Assembly (NCBI GenBank): GCA_030710605.1
Contig: CP092874.1
Coordinates: 39,938,164-40,002,163 of the forward strand
Length of the DNA stretch: 64,000 bases
Reading direction: 5' to 3'
Source of the DNA: Cordylochernes scorpioides
Lineage: Eukaryota; Arthropoda; Arachnida; Pseudoscorpiones; Chernetidae
The notes below the pieces were generated by a model, which did not search any database, was not told the origin of the DNA, and was given only the letters and a program-made list of their open reading frames with translations. Position numbers and translations under genes: made by a program. Positions 42,595-54,100 of the stretch are shown one piece after another. How positions within the stretch are numbered: the stretch's first letter is position 1; each line of letters starts with the position of its first letter.

Positions 42595-43330
42595 ATATGA
42601 TGAATTAGCGCGCATCTGTTATAAGAAATTTAAATATTTTTAATGCGTATCATTCTTTTTAAAATGAATCAATTTTTAATGTCCATAGTTCATTTAAAAT
42701 ATCCTTTTCAGGAGCCAGGCTTCAGTATCGGTATAAAATAACACAAAGCAATAACGCGTCATCTATACATATAAAATGAAAGTATTTAAAAGCACGAATG
42801 TTTCTTTTATACATAATACAAACTTCTACTGTCCTTACTGCGATGAAAAAATATATTGGGAGGGCTTGGCTCATCAGTGGTGAACCCTCCCAGCGGTTTC
42901 GCCAATTTAATCCACCAGACCGCTTCTAAGAGCTCTAATACTGTATTGGACGATTCTGCTTATATACGCAGCACTGAAGGATGGAATCTCAGAAATGGTT
43001 TTCAAGAAAACTATGGACATAAGCTTATAGGACAGTAGAATTACATTCAAATATTTGCATCGAGCAATGCTCTTCCGCAGTAAGGACAGTAGAAGTTTGT
43101 ATTATGTATAAAAGAAACATTCGTGCTTTTAAATCCTTTCATTTTATATCGGTATAAAAGGAAAAGAGTAAACCGCAATATAACAGCGGTATTGTATATT
43201 AAACTGGCGAGACCGCTGGGAGAGTTCACTGATCAACAAGGCCCTCCCATTATTTTATCATTGCAGTAAGGGAAGCATAAAATTGATTCATTTTTAAAAA
43301 GAAGCATACATGTCAAAAATAGTTTAGGGA
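42595..43330. repeat. Foldback repeats (family F), composite
   Basis: A partial arm at 42605-42670 is followed by a long unit: ataacgcgtcatctatacat...ttcgccaatttaatccacca...cgagcaatgctcttccgcag, with the complementary arm at 43078-43145. A third partial unit is at 43160-43320. The internal part (ggattctaagaaat-like) is shared with 20340-20500. Confidence 0.75.
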
Positions 43331-44895
43331 ATGAATGTTTTAAGAATTTCGACATTTGAAGCAGGGTCTTTGTTGACTATAAAACAAGCACATTGATATC
43401 AGCGGCTTCTTTTGTACAGGAATGTTTGAGGAAGGTTTTTTTACGGTTCAGCAAGTCTACATGGTTTGTTTGACATTGGAATTTCGATTTTTTTGTTTGA
43501 CATTCTTTGGAATTTGAACCTGCAAAAATTGTTGAATGACGTGTTCCGTGACCATTACAAATCCTTTCTTAAACAAAGGTTTTTACGATTGTTCGATTTT
43601 TTTGTGTAACCATAGCAAGCTAGACTTGAATTACTCTTAGGGTATTGTATGCTTAGGTGTCAAGTATTCTATATTTTAACAATCTCAAATATAATCTTAT
43701 TGGTGTTTTCTTACATACTGGGTATATTCTGCAAAGAAAATCGTGTGTATTGACACGTAGTGTCGTAAAAACTGACCATAGGATTCCTAAGAATTTGGTG
43801 GGACTTCTAGTCATACCTACTTGAGGGTAAAACAACACTTTTTTAGACTTTTGGTGATGTCTTGTTCATAGCACAGGCCAAATCGGTCCATTGTACGCTG
43901 TACAACAATCCTGGCCAGCTGAAGTGTTCTGTCCTGGGTCTTCTGGGTTGATGTTCTCCACGGCTGCAAGGATGGACGGGCAGCTAAAGATGTGATCTGG
44001 AGAAAGCTTGTCGCAGTTTCTGTAGGATCTTGTCATCTCTGAGTTGCTTTATGAATAAGGAAATGTGCCATTGTCATGTCAGTCAGACACATTTACCTGC
44101 AGGCCTTCACGGCTACCTTAGCGGCTCACAAAGTCCCCACCGTACTACAGGCAGTCCTTTACTTGTGCTGTTTCTCCCCCCCCCCCCCCCACCACGTAGA
44201 GGAGGACTTCTGGCTGGGTTAGGCTTTGGTGTATAAGATACGACTACAATGTTCTTTCATTAAATCCATATTGTTGCACCGTCCTGGGGGCTTCCTGTCA
44301 ATATTCGATGGTTCCGTATCAATATTATAAGTGAGACCAGAACATAGAGTAATCATAAAACAAAGTTATTTTAACAAGGAAAGTATTTACAATTATTTTT
44401 AATCTTCCAAAAACTGAGAGATATCTAAACAAAATATTTACAAATAAAAATGCTGACGTCATGTGACTAATGATGATAAACCGAGTAGGAGACCACAGTG
44501 TGACAATATTAAACAGTTTTCCCCAGCCATTAGCAACTTTTAGTGCCCCTCTCTTTATTTATCCACCTCATCCCAGTACAATTTCACCTTTGTACTTTTT
44601 TTAAATAAGTGTATATTGTTTGAAACTATTTTTCCTCAGAGAATGAAAGTGACTTTTCACCTATTGCAAAAACAGTACTTGTTTTCCCTACAATACAAAA
44701 CAAAGTGCTCCTAGATAGTTTGTGAATGACCAAACCTTGAGCAGTTTAGTAAGAATCTTTGTTCATTCAATAAAACTTTCAACAAAAGGCTCCATATGAA
44801 CTAATGATTAGGTTGCCCCTTCTACTTGCTCCAGCAAGTAAAATAAGTTTAATTTTGACCAATAAACCCCAAGTTAAGCCTTGTCCTAAGACCAC
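43331..44895. other. No gene supported
   Basis: A C14 run occurs near 44178. A segment at 43878-43960 (aaatcggtccattgtacgct...ggccagctgaagtgt) is loosely similar to 46035-46100, suggesting an unidentified repeat. Confidence 0.3.
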
Positions 44896-44899
44896 CATT

Positions 44900-45190
44900 C
44901 ACGGTTCTGCTAATGGAGACCTGCGTGCTCGGAAGTAGTTCGGAATATCCATCCGCGCGGGCCGGAAATCTCTCCGCCGACATCCGGCCTCTCCGCCAAA
45001 TAAATAGTCCCAATATCGGACTTTTTCCATCCCATAGATTTCGAGGGGGGATAGCTTTTTTTTTCTTCCGTTTCCGGACTTGGACTTAGGTCCCTCAATC
45101 ATTTCTTGGCGACAACTTCGTTTTCTGCTCCATAGATCTTTTGAGCATGCGCAATGGCAATCGTCTCTTGGAAGGCCGCACATCATCATC
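44900..45190. other. GC/CpG-richer island, possible relic exon or promoter
   Basis: This stretch stands out from the AT-rich background (gcgcgggccggaaatctctc, ccgacatccggcctctccgc). The minus strand is open for 96 codons, but the translation has no recognisable domain. Confidence 0.25.
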
Positions 45191-45629
45191 AGCCAATTAA
45201 ATTTCTCGCCGATATTACGTTATTTCCTTTTATCTATATATATATATTTTTTTTTTTAAACTATAGGCATTTTTTTATATGGAACTAACGCAATCCTTAA
45301 ATACATTGTGTTGTGTGCCTCATTCTTTATCATCACCATTACGTTTACTATAGATGTCTATTTTGACGGGAGAGGTGACCTTTACCTTTATCAATATTCT
45401 CCCGGCAAAATTTCCAACCATTACGTTTTGTATACTGGGGTGTTAAGCCAAATGTATTGTTTTCATGCATTTTACAGAGAGGGATGCCACTTTTGGTACA
45501 CATATATGTAAGAGATACAATCGATTCTCGATTTAAGACATATCATGCAATTTCTGTGTTAAATCCAGGTTTTATTTCACTTCTCCATCAGGTGCCGTCG
45601 GAGTCAAGTTTCCCTGCCAGTGTGTCTCC

Positions 45630-45870
45630 GTGTTTAGTATTATGTTGAAGAAGGAATCAAAGTTTTCGGCGACGATTTTCTCTTATTTGTGCGGTATAAT
45701 CGGCAAGCTCTCGGACTATGATGTCCTTCAACAGGCCTTCTCGAAGAAAGAAACTCGTCGCCGAAAACTTTTATTCCTTCTTCAAGATGATGTCAAGGCC
45801 TCGTTGAAGGACGTCATAGTCCGAAATCTCGCCGAAAACTTTGATTCTTTCTCTTGTAATCAGTATTATG
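45630..45870. repeat. PLE-type inverted pair with hairpins in both arms
   Basis: The left arm (gaatcaaagttttcggcgac...ctctcggactatgatgtcctt) and right arm (aaggacgtcatagtccgaaa...gccgaaaactttgattcttt) are complementary. In both, the TTGAAG strand, a GGAC/GTCC stem and GAAA or GAGA are in order. Confidence 0.7.
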
Positions 45871-47140
45871 TCCTGTATTTTAAACCGATACCAAAACATC
45901 TATACAAGCCTATTATAGGATCATATATTTGTTATACAGGTTCAATGGAAAGATTGTTATAAGTGAGATTGTAATTCTTTTTTAGATAGAGGTAAGAGTT
46001 CACTATAACTAATAATAGTGGTAGTGGTGATGTATTGTCCATGGAGCAGATCAGATCGGTCCGTGCACCCTGATCACAATACCGGCCAACCTGGCCAGAA
46101 GTCCAACCACTCCTCTACGTGGCGGGCCGGAGAAGCATCACAAGTAAGGCCCTGTAGTGCGAAGTACGATGGGAACTTCGTGAGCCCCGAGCCGCTACTG
46201 TAACCGTGAATAGGGAACTCTGAAATGTGGCTGACTAACGGGGCAATGGCACCTCCTCTTTCCATGGAGCAACAAAATCAAACAGTGGTAGTGACATATA
46301 GGTAAAACCCAGGCTCTTGGAGCGTAGTATCCGTAGATCGCCCCAACTATCTTAAATCTCTATACCAACAGAGAGAGAGAGAGAGCTATCTTGATCAATT
46401 GAGACTGGTCAAAAATAAATAAATTTTAATCGTAGAGTATTTCTTTTTTCACGCGGAAAATCTAAACAGGACGAAAATTCTCACATCTCACCAGTTTGTC
46501 ACTAAGATGAGAATGACACTAGGTGAAGTTACTCAATTTCTCATAGAAAAGAGAGTTTACAAACAGAAGAGCTTCAAACAACAAAAGAGTTAATAGAAAA
46601 CTCCGTGTTCAGAATGGACATGGCGGCCGACTTTATTAGCTCTCGTCTGCTACACAATCTCCCGCGCTTTTTTCTTTTTCCTGTCAGACGATTCTGCCGG
46701 ATTAATACGTCTTCGACACAAAAAATCGGACGATTTTTCTTCATCCTTTTTTTTTCCCTAGATTTTTTTTTTTTTTCGTCAAAGAGGAAGGAAAAATAAA
46801 AAGTATTTTCCCGCGCATTTTTGGCTTAGTTTTATTGACCTCGGTTTTCTTCCAGATCTTCAGTGAATATATATGACCTGCTGATCCAGTTTTTTTGCTG
46901 CTATGGCTGTAGTTCGCGGCATAATGCTGTGAATAGTTGAGTAGAAATTATGTAAACTTATTGCTATTACATATCTACAACCCATATAGAGAGTAGTTCG
47001 ACTTATGCAATTAACTAGAGATATTTGTTTACTGATTATATCACAGTTAGAGTCGAGCTTCTAGAAAATGATGAAAGGATTCATAATATGGTTTGAAAAA
47101 TATATCGATTGAAAATATATTAAGAAACAAAAAAAAAGGG
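45871..47140. other. No gene supported
   Basis: A moderately GC-rich repeat-like segment lies at 46020-46230. The rest is AT-rich with homopolymers. Confidence 0.3.
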
Positions 47141-47144
47141 CATC

Positions 47145-47260
47145 TCCTAATCGTGCAACTAAAAGTTGCTGATGGCTTGCGCCATCTATCGGAATAAATA
47201 TCAACTATTTTTTTCCTGAATTGTTTATTTGATTAATTGATCTTTAACTACCTGAATTGT
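47145..47260 (-). repeat. PLE terminal-repeat fragment
   Basis: The sequence gggcatctcctaatcgtgca...gatggcttgcgccatctatc...aataaatatcaactatt matches the distal part of the ribozyme-bearing repeats at 23145 and 49390. The hammerhead part itself is missing. Confidence 0.7.
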
Positions 47261-47409
47261 TCTTCAGAATTAAGTCTTTTATCTTTTTATACAATATGTC
47301 TCATATTGGGGGTTTATTTCTTGCGCTGTCAATCTTCTGGCGGCATTAAATATATAAATAAACAAATATCCATGCATCATTAAATTAAAACAAAATATCA
47401 AAGCAAACC

Positions 47410-47815
47410 ACTTATAATATGATGCATTAGCACGCCATCGGTTATGAAAATTCGAAACTATTATAGACGCGATTCTTTTAAAAATTAAACAATATCTACT
47501 GCCCTTAATGCAATGGAAAAAAATTAATGGGAGGGCCTGGATCATCAGTGGTGAACCCTTCCAGCGGTTTCACCAATTTAATCTACCATACCGCTATTAT
47601 ATTGCATTTTGCGGTTTTCTAGCATCAGTATCACTAAAAGGAAAACCGAAAAGTGCAATATAACAGCGGTATGGTAGATTAAATTGGCGAAACCGCTGGG
47701 AGGGTTCATCACTGATGAGCCAGGCCCTACCATTAATTTTATCCATTGCAGTAAAGGCAGTAGAAATTGTTAAATTTTTAAAAGAATCGCGTCTATAATA
47801 GTTTCGAATTGAATC
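47410..47815. repeat. Foldback repeat (family F), full-length palindrome
   Basis: This copy shows the complete plan: a left arm of about 190 bp (gatgcattagcacgccatcg...accgctattatattgcattt), a short loop around agcatcagtatcactaaaag, and the complementary right arm (gtgcaatataacagcggtat...ataatagtttcgaatt). Other copies are shortened versions. Confidence 0.88.
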
Positions 47816-47829
47816 GCCATATTAATTTC

Positions 47830-48225
47830 GCCAAATTAATCTTCAGATTGCTCTAAGATTATATTGGATTGGTTTTCTTATATACCCTGTATGTTTTAAG
47901 GAAGGAAGCCTAGGGGTGTTTAGGGAATCTATGGACATAATCTTATAGATCTGTAGAGAGAGGTGCATATATAAAATTTATAGGAGATAAAACTCATTGC
48001 CAAAAAATTAATTGTTGCATATTATATATATATATGGAGAAATAAAATTTATTTATTTATTTTTATTTATTAATCAACCAGATGCGATATTGAAATATTT
48101 GCGCCTAATACCGAGGAAACAAAGCAGCAAACAAATTAGAACTTAGAATTAAATATTTACAAATTCAATGTATTATTCTACAGAGTTCATAAAATTTATA
48201 TAGACATTATAAGTGGCTGAGGTGA
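47830..48225. other. No recognisable gene
   Basis: AT-rich sequence with (ta)n and (ttta)n tracts. Confidence 0.35.
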
Positions 48226-48230
48226 AAGAG

Positions 48231-48599
48231 TTAGATAATTAGATCAGAGAACAATCGATGTCTCACTTCTGTAAAGTTCGGATAGTCGTAGATGAGGTGT
48301 AGAGCAGTTTGTTCAGTTTCTCCACAGGAACAATTTGGTGTTTCTGATAGATCTCTTTTATGTAAGTATTTCTGGAATTTTCCGTGTGATGTGACAAATT
48401 GGGTGACTATAAAATTTGAATGAAACTGTGTAGGAATTTCGTTTGGAAAAATAGTGCGAATTGTGTAATTAGCATTATGAATGGATTGATACAAATGATT
48501 CATAATAAATTTATTAATGTACTTTAATAATAAAACCTCATCCTTTAATTGCGAACTTGTTCTGGAATGTTCTAAGTCAACATGGATACCAGTGAACAT
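48231..48599 (-). pseudogene. LINE reverse transcriptase C-terminal end
   Basis: The 122-residue reading includes FVTSHGKFQKYLHKRDLSET then CSCGETEQTALHLIYDYPNF, the C-x-C...H C-terminal module of R1/jockey-type ORF2 proteins. The upstream part (DLEHSRTSSQLKDEVLLLKY) fits the RNase H-distal region. A related 3' fragment lies at 27340. Confidence 0.78.
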
Positions 48600-49365
48600 C
48601 TATATCCAAAGGCGTAACAATATACATACAGGAACAAACAATATCAATCATTAAATAGTTTTAAAAAGAACACAAATACAACAAATTATATAATTCAGGT
48701 AACATCACAAATCAAACAAAATGTACAACAATCAAATCAATTCTAAAGCCAACACACAAAACGAAGGAAATAATAAAAAACAAATTAATAACGAAATGGT
48801 GTAAATGAAGACACAGACAATTCTAACAACTATCACACAAGAAGAACTAATAGAAAGCTATCCTTCTCCCCATGGAGATAGGTCAGGTCACCATGAAGGA
48901 GGGGTGATTAAAGGAAGTCAACAGCAGTCATGTTATCAGAGCTCGCCAGGCTCCCATTAATTGTTCTGTGTTTTATCACCTCACGGCGCCCAGGGCCAAG
49001 TTAAAAGATGGCCGATATACCGCCGAGTTATTCATCGCTCTTTTTTTACCTTATCATCATCATCTGCTTCACTTTATTGGCCCACAGGACCCAACTTGCC
49101 GTTATTTATGGGAAAACATTCTGTTGTTGTGTAGTTTTACAGGCTAGATGTTGGGACCTACTCTTTAGTGGAACCTTGTCTTATTTAAAGGTTTGGCTTC
49201 CCTGAGGGTGTTTTAACCTGGATTCCAATGACGGGAAAATATCGTCTTGTACTTGGATATGTGGGAACACCTATTTAGATTTAAGTTGAGAATTCAAATA
49301 TAATTCGTTCACATTGTAATATACTCTAAGAATAATTGGTCTCGTAGTTTTATATATATAATTGT
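48600..49365. other. No recognisable gene
   Basis: The first part (48600-48850) is rich in acaaat/caatca words and may be the 5' side of the LINE. 48850-49250 has no assignable feature. Confidence 0.35.
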
Positions 49366-49369
49366 AGAA

Positions 49370-49630
49370 TATATGTAAATATAAGAGAAAAAGAGGCATC
49401 TCCTTATCGTGCAACTGAAATTTGCTGATGGCTTGCGCCATCTATCAGAATGAATATAAACTATTCGTTGATTTTTAATTATCCCAGAATTGGCCAAATG
49501 CCCATTCTTGATTAATAAAGAAAAGCTAACCACGTACGCGTTTCGGGCTGTTGGCTCTCGTCAGCGTGGTGCAAGCTGTACCTCAACGACAAAAAAAAAA
49601 AAAAAAAAACTGGTCATTCAGGCATCCTGA
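49370..49630 (-). mobile_element. PLE-type terminal repeat with hammerhead motif
   Basis: Reverse copy of the repeat at 22985-23260: gaggcatctccttatcgtgc...cgcgtttcgggctgttggct...gctgtacctcaacgac then an A18 run and ctggtcattcaggcatcctg. Confidence 0.78.
49530..49569 (-). ncRNA. Type I hammerhead ribozyme motif
   Basis: On the minus strand: CCACG, CTGACGA, stem II GAGC caaca GCCC (one A-C mismatch), GAAA, palindrome ACGCGT, cleavable A, then CGTGG. Stem I pairs perfectly. With the copy at 23072 it supports an ancestral perfect stem II. Confidence 0.87.
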
Positions 49631-49639
49631 AAAATCATG

Positions 49640-49905
49640 AAACGAGTAGTTGGGGCCAGAATTGAGTGAAAACAATGTGGAAATATAGTTGGGGAGCCTG
49701 GATTTCACCCTTCATTGCAGCATGTATAAGCAGAATAGTCCAATACAATATTAGAGCTCTAAGAAGCGGACCGGTAGATTGAATTATCGAAACCGCTGGG
49801 GAGCGTTCACCACTGATGAGCAAAGCCCTCCCAATATTTTTTTCATCGCAGTAAGGACAGTAGAAAAGGTTATTTTATGTATAAAAGAAACATTCGTGCT
49901 TCCAT
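49640..49905. repeat. Foldback repeat (family F), right half
   Basis: Markers cgaaaccgctggggagcgtt, accactgatgagcaaagccc and catcgcagtaaggacagtag lead into an arm (aaaagaaacattcgtgcttc). The left arm is mostly lost. Confidence 0.7.
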
Positions 49906-50339
49906 TTCTTATACATGTAAATATGTTAAAATATAGTGTTGGGAGGGCTGGTTAAATAGGTATAATAAGGATGTGTAAGATTCACGATTTATTATAAAAA
50001 GTATATTTTTAGCCCTTCTGAAAAACAGACTTTGAATATAGTTGGTTACCTCTTTCTTTGAGTTTCTTTTAGAAATAAATTGAGGTGCGCATTTGAAGTT
50101 TTGGAATTATAATACTTAAAAAGAAGAAAAGAGAGAATCTTATAAATGGTACTCGTACCTATTACAGAATTATATCTCTCCAATCGTACAAACGTAGTGG
50201 GTAGCTGTAATCACCCAGTGAATTTTCAGCTCTAAGGTTTGAAAAATATATACTTTTTGTCACATATATCGTGTTTTTATATTTTATTTTAAAGAAAAAT
50301 CGGGTTTTAGGAGATGTTTAACAGGTAAATAATTGTTTT

Positions 50340-50565
50340 GTGAAGGTTCCATTAGATCCCTTGTGGATCTCATGGAATAAAACCCGTCTTAGGCTGACGA
50401 GGGTCACTAGCCCGAAACCATGGTCTCCAGGTGGACGCTTCTCAGTTTGCCAAAGCTGGTGTTGTAGCCTTGTCACTGACCTGAGTCCGCTAGTTTGGGG
50501 CGACGGTCAATAAATGGCGTCTAGTTTTGACGTTTTTATTTTGACTGGGTAGAGGAGACCTCTTT
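50340..50565 (+). mobile_element. PLE-type terminal repeat with hammerhead motif (second family)
   Basis: The segment ggatctcatggaataaaacc...ccaaagctggtgttgtagcc...caataaatggcgtctag aligns with 55700-55890. It sits just upstream of the first otk exon in the window. Confidence 0.72.
50388..50431 (+). ncRNA. Hammerhead ribozyme motif, partly decayed
   Basis: CTGACGA (50394-50400), stem II with GGG/CCC (50401-50413), GAAA (50414-50417), stem III palindrome ACCATGGT, cleavable C at 50425, then TCCAGG. The 5' strand of stem I (cttagg) pairs with TCCAGG only imperfectly, while the sister copy at 55741 pairs fully. Confidence 0.65.
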
Positions 50566-50678
50566 TTTTATAAATTGTTATTACTCTCAGTAGAGTACGC
50601 ATGTAGGTTTCTATCATTTATAGGTATGAAAAGTGGCATGTCTACCGAGCGGTATGTGAAGCAGGGAATGTGTTGCAG

Positions 50679-51132
50679 GGATCAGCGACGACGTCGAGGT
50701 AGTGCGAGTGGCGGGAGAGGGTGCCGGGCCCCCCCAGGCGGGCGAGGACCTCGTACTGCGGTGTCGCGGCGCCGATGGCAGTCCGGAGGTGAGGACCGAG
50801 TGGCTGCGGAACGGCGAGCGCCTGGTGCGGGGCGAGCGTATCGCCTTCCGCGGGTCGGGCCGCCGCTCCCTGGCTCTGTCCGCCTTGAGGCCGTCGGACA
50901 GCGGCCGCTATTCCTGCCGCATCTCTAACGCGGCTGGCTCCCGGGAGGCCTCGCCGCCGTTCGCGCTACGTCTCGAGGGCAGCGACGGACTGCGGGCGCT
51001 GGTGCTGCCGGAGGACGTCACGGCCCTCCCCGGACAGGCGTCCGTACGTCTGGACTGCCGGTACTCCGAGCCGGCGGCCCTCACCGAGTGGTACTTCGGC
51101 TCCAGGGATGAACCTCTCGAGAACTCTTCCAG
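50679..51132 (+). CDS. otk: otk exon: Ig2 and first half of Ig3
   Basis: The acceptor is tgttgcag ending at 50678 and the donor ag/gtactg follows 51132. It reads ISDDVEVVRVAGEG, then Ig2 with Cys in LVLRC, Trp in TEWLRN and Cys in GRYSC. Ig3 starts at LRALVLPEDVTALPG with Cys in VRLDC and Trp in TEWYFG. The exon enters in phase 1 and leaves in phase 2 inside Ig3 (ENSS-R), where a glycosylation site NSS falls. At 454 bp it is the largest exon here. Confidence 0.9.
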
Positions 51133-54100
51133 GTACTGACCCTCGGCACCCTCAACTTTTTTACGATAGTCTTTCACTGTATCCTTAAGACTTCACAAAA
51201 CACTCACAAACTTTGCCACAATCGGCAAATGGTTCTTATAATGGCGGTTTGTTTCTTGTGACGAAGCAGCTCAACTAACCGCGCGAGATGAAAACAGCCG
51301 GCCACTATAAATTTGTTCTAAGCTTGCGCCTCTTTATTTGTAGACCTTTGAGTCGACTAAACCACGTGTTTCTGTTGAAGCAAGTCCCGTCAGCTTCATT
51401 GCCAGATCTGTCAATATGAACTGCCCACCACACACACATAAACATACACACATGTCGCACAATCATCAGAGTTTCCCACCATCGTCTCCCAAGTTCCACA
51501 TCTTCTAAACCATCATGTAGTTCCTTCCTTCATATAGTGGGTCGGCATAGTCCTAGCACCAGTTGACTGTCTCAATACTCTTTCTTACTTCATTAATAAT
51601 TTATCTTTCTCCAACTAATATAGAAAGCCTTCATTAGAAATGTTAGAGGTGCCTATTTATTCTTCTCTCCGTTCTTCTTTAAACTCATATTTCTCCGCCT
51701 TTTAACTGTCGTGTCGCGCTGTTTCACTTTAGCCACGAAACAACTCTTATACTCGAGCAATCATCTTTTACTGCCAAGTTAAAACTACAATAGGAGTCTA
51801 AAGTAACAAGACTACCTAACTCTGGACTGGACTACTCAATTCCTCCGTCCTATTAATAGCACCAATGAGTTCAATTAAAACTATGCAAATAGTGCTACAA
51901 CCAAGAACACATATGTAGAGACACAACATTAACTGAAGTTATTTTAAGTCGCTAGTACATTTCGACACCTGAAATTTAACGGAATTATATCGCTTGCTAC
52001 ATGATAAAACCAGTTTTTACTGGTGGTGGTATAGGTACCTTCAATGTGTCCTTCCTCACATGACACTCAGATCGGTCACCACTGCCGTCGCCGGGGTATC
52101 TCTAGTACAGTGTCGGGCAACCGGTGTGCCGTGGCACACTGGTGTGCCGCGAAGAATTCTAGGTGTGCCGCGAACATTTTTGTAGGTATTTAGAACTTTT
52201 GGTTAAATTTAAAAATAATGTTTCAAAAAATATTTTGTATAATTTTTATTCAATTTTAATAATTTTTTTCAAAAATTTTCATATAAAAAATGAAATTTAA
52301 AAAAAGCAAATTTCATTTTATATAAAACTTATTTTGGTATTATAATTACAACAGTTTGCATAATTTTATATTTCATATAACGTATGTACATAATCTTGAC
52401 GTACATAACTGGCACGTGCCATTATTAAAAAATAAAAATGCAAATAGGTACGTACCTATTTAAAACTCAGTTTATGGAATTTAAACATTGCTAAAGAAAA
52501 CTTTGCATCTTTTCCGATGGTTCAAGAGAATCCATCAAAATCTATTATCAAAAAAGAAGTCGAAGAAACTTTGACATTACTATCCGCTTCTTTTGATAAA
52601 TATTTTCCTAACTTGGACTTTGAAAAGATGAAATGGGTAGTTAACCCATTTATGCACTGTGAAATTCAACATCTGGAAGAAGAAATGCAAGAAAACTTAA
52701 TTGATTTAAAAAACGATTTAGTTTTCAAAAGACTATTCACTGAAAAGGAGCAGCTATCTGAGTTTTGGTTGTGCTCAAACTCCAAATTTCCTAAACTTAG
52801 TAATGCGGCCATCGAATCATTGTTGCCATTTGGAAGTTCCTACCTGTGTGAGCAAGGTTTTTCAACACTCACAGAAATGAAGTCTAAGAAGCGCGAAAGA
52901 CATGATGAGGAGATGCGCCTTTGTCTTTCACAAGTAGATCCCCGTTTTGATTTGATATGCTCTCAAAAACAATCGCAATGCTCGCATTGATTATGTTAAT
53001 TTAATATTGAAAATTAATAAAATGTGATATATATGTTTAAATTTTTACTAGTATTTATTGTTGTATTTTAATTACCTACGAGGAAATTTATAGTGAGAAC
53101 CACAGGTGCGCCGCGAAAAAAAGAAATTAAGCTTAGTGCGCCGCAACTCGAAAAAGGTTGCCCGACACTGCTCTAGTAGATAGGACTGTGGGAACGAGGG
53201 AACGCCCGTCGAGCTAATGGTCAGATGGGAGGTGGGATGGGTGACCTAATGGTTTTATTCTCGGCGTGGGAACTGGCGATCATCCGGATGGACAAGTTTG
53301 TAGGCGATACACAGTCGAGGAATATCTTTGTTTCAAGCCTTACAAATACTCCAGGGTATACTACTACACTCATGGACAAGTCTATTGTTTTGAAGGAGAC
53401 AGAGGCAATTTTGTTCACACTTGGTTATCTCGAATGTCTTCAATAAAGGTCACTGTAATATCTTTCAGAGATATTGTTTGAATCCCGATATACATGCTAA
53501 AAGGTACAACTTCTTTAAGTTTTGCCCTTGAGTGTATATTATATTAGTGTTTTCTGGGGCCAGCCAGTCTTCATTTTTCGAAATCTGTAAAGACCGTGAC
53601 ACTACCAGCAACGCCAAAATGATACGGGTAAGATCGCAGACGTTTTCCATTTTGCCCTATGGCTACGAGTAATGAACAATCTCTAAGGATAGTGCCAGAA
53701 ACGCATTTGGTGTTGAAGGAGGAGACTCAAAAGAATCCCACTCTTAAACTGTGCTGAGAGGACCATTGGACGAATCGACCAATAACAAGCAGCTCAAGTT
53801 GGTTTGAAGAAAGGTGTCTTAAACATGTACATCACTCGAAGAGACTGTAAAGACAAGTTCTACAGGGCAGTACAGAAGGAACAAGGGGACGACCAAAGAA
53901 ATAAATGAGCGGATCATATTGATAGAGATATTGTTAGAATAACTCTGGAGTAAACACGAGAGACTGCTCGATGGAGACCTTGTGGTGACGTCCTCCGACA
54001 TGAACAGACAACGTCCTGGTTATGTAAACGCCATTTCCTTGAAACCTACACCGAACAGTACTGTAGTGTAGGTGTGTGGTCCAGGCTGACGGTGTTCCCC

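Larger units (their letters stand above)
51133..54084 (+). other. otk intron with hAT and Tc1-type elements
   Basis: This 2952 bp intron has a GT start and an AG end (gtgtggtccag). It holds a hAT remnant (52108-53170) and a family T MITE (53367-53534). The remainder shows no feature. Confidence 0.8.

Noticed and set aside
50575..50928. Long Arg/Gly-rich ORFs overlapping otk exons, such as 50575-50928, 56611-56940(-), 56707-57021, 59936-60289(-) and 59742-60308(-)
   Set aside because: They are other frames of GC-rich exons; only the Ig-encoding frame has the Cys/Trp pattern and correct splice phases.
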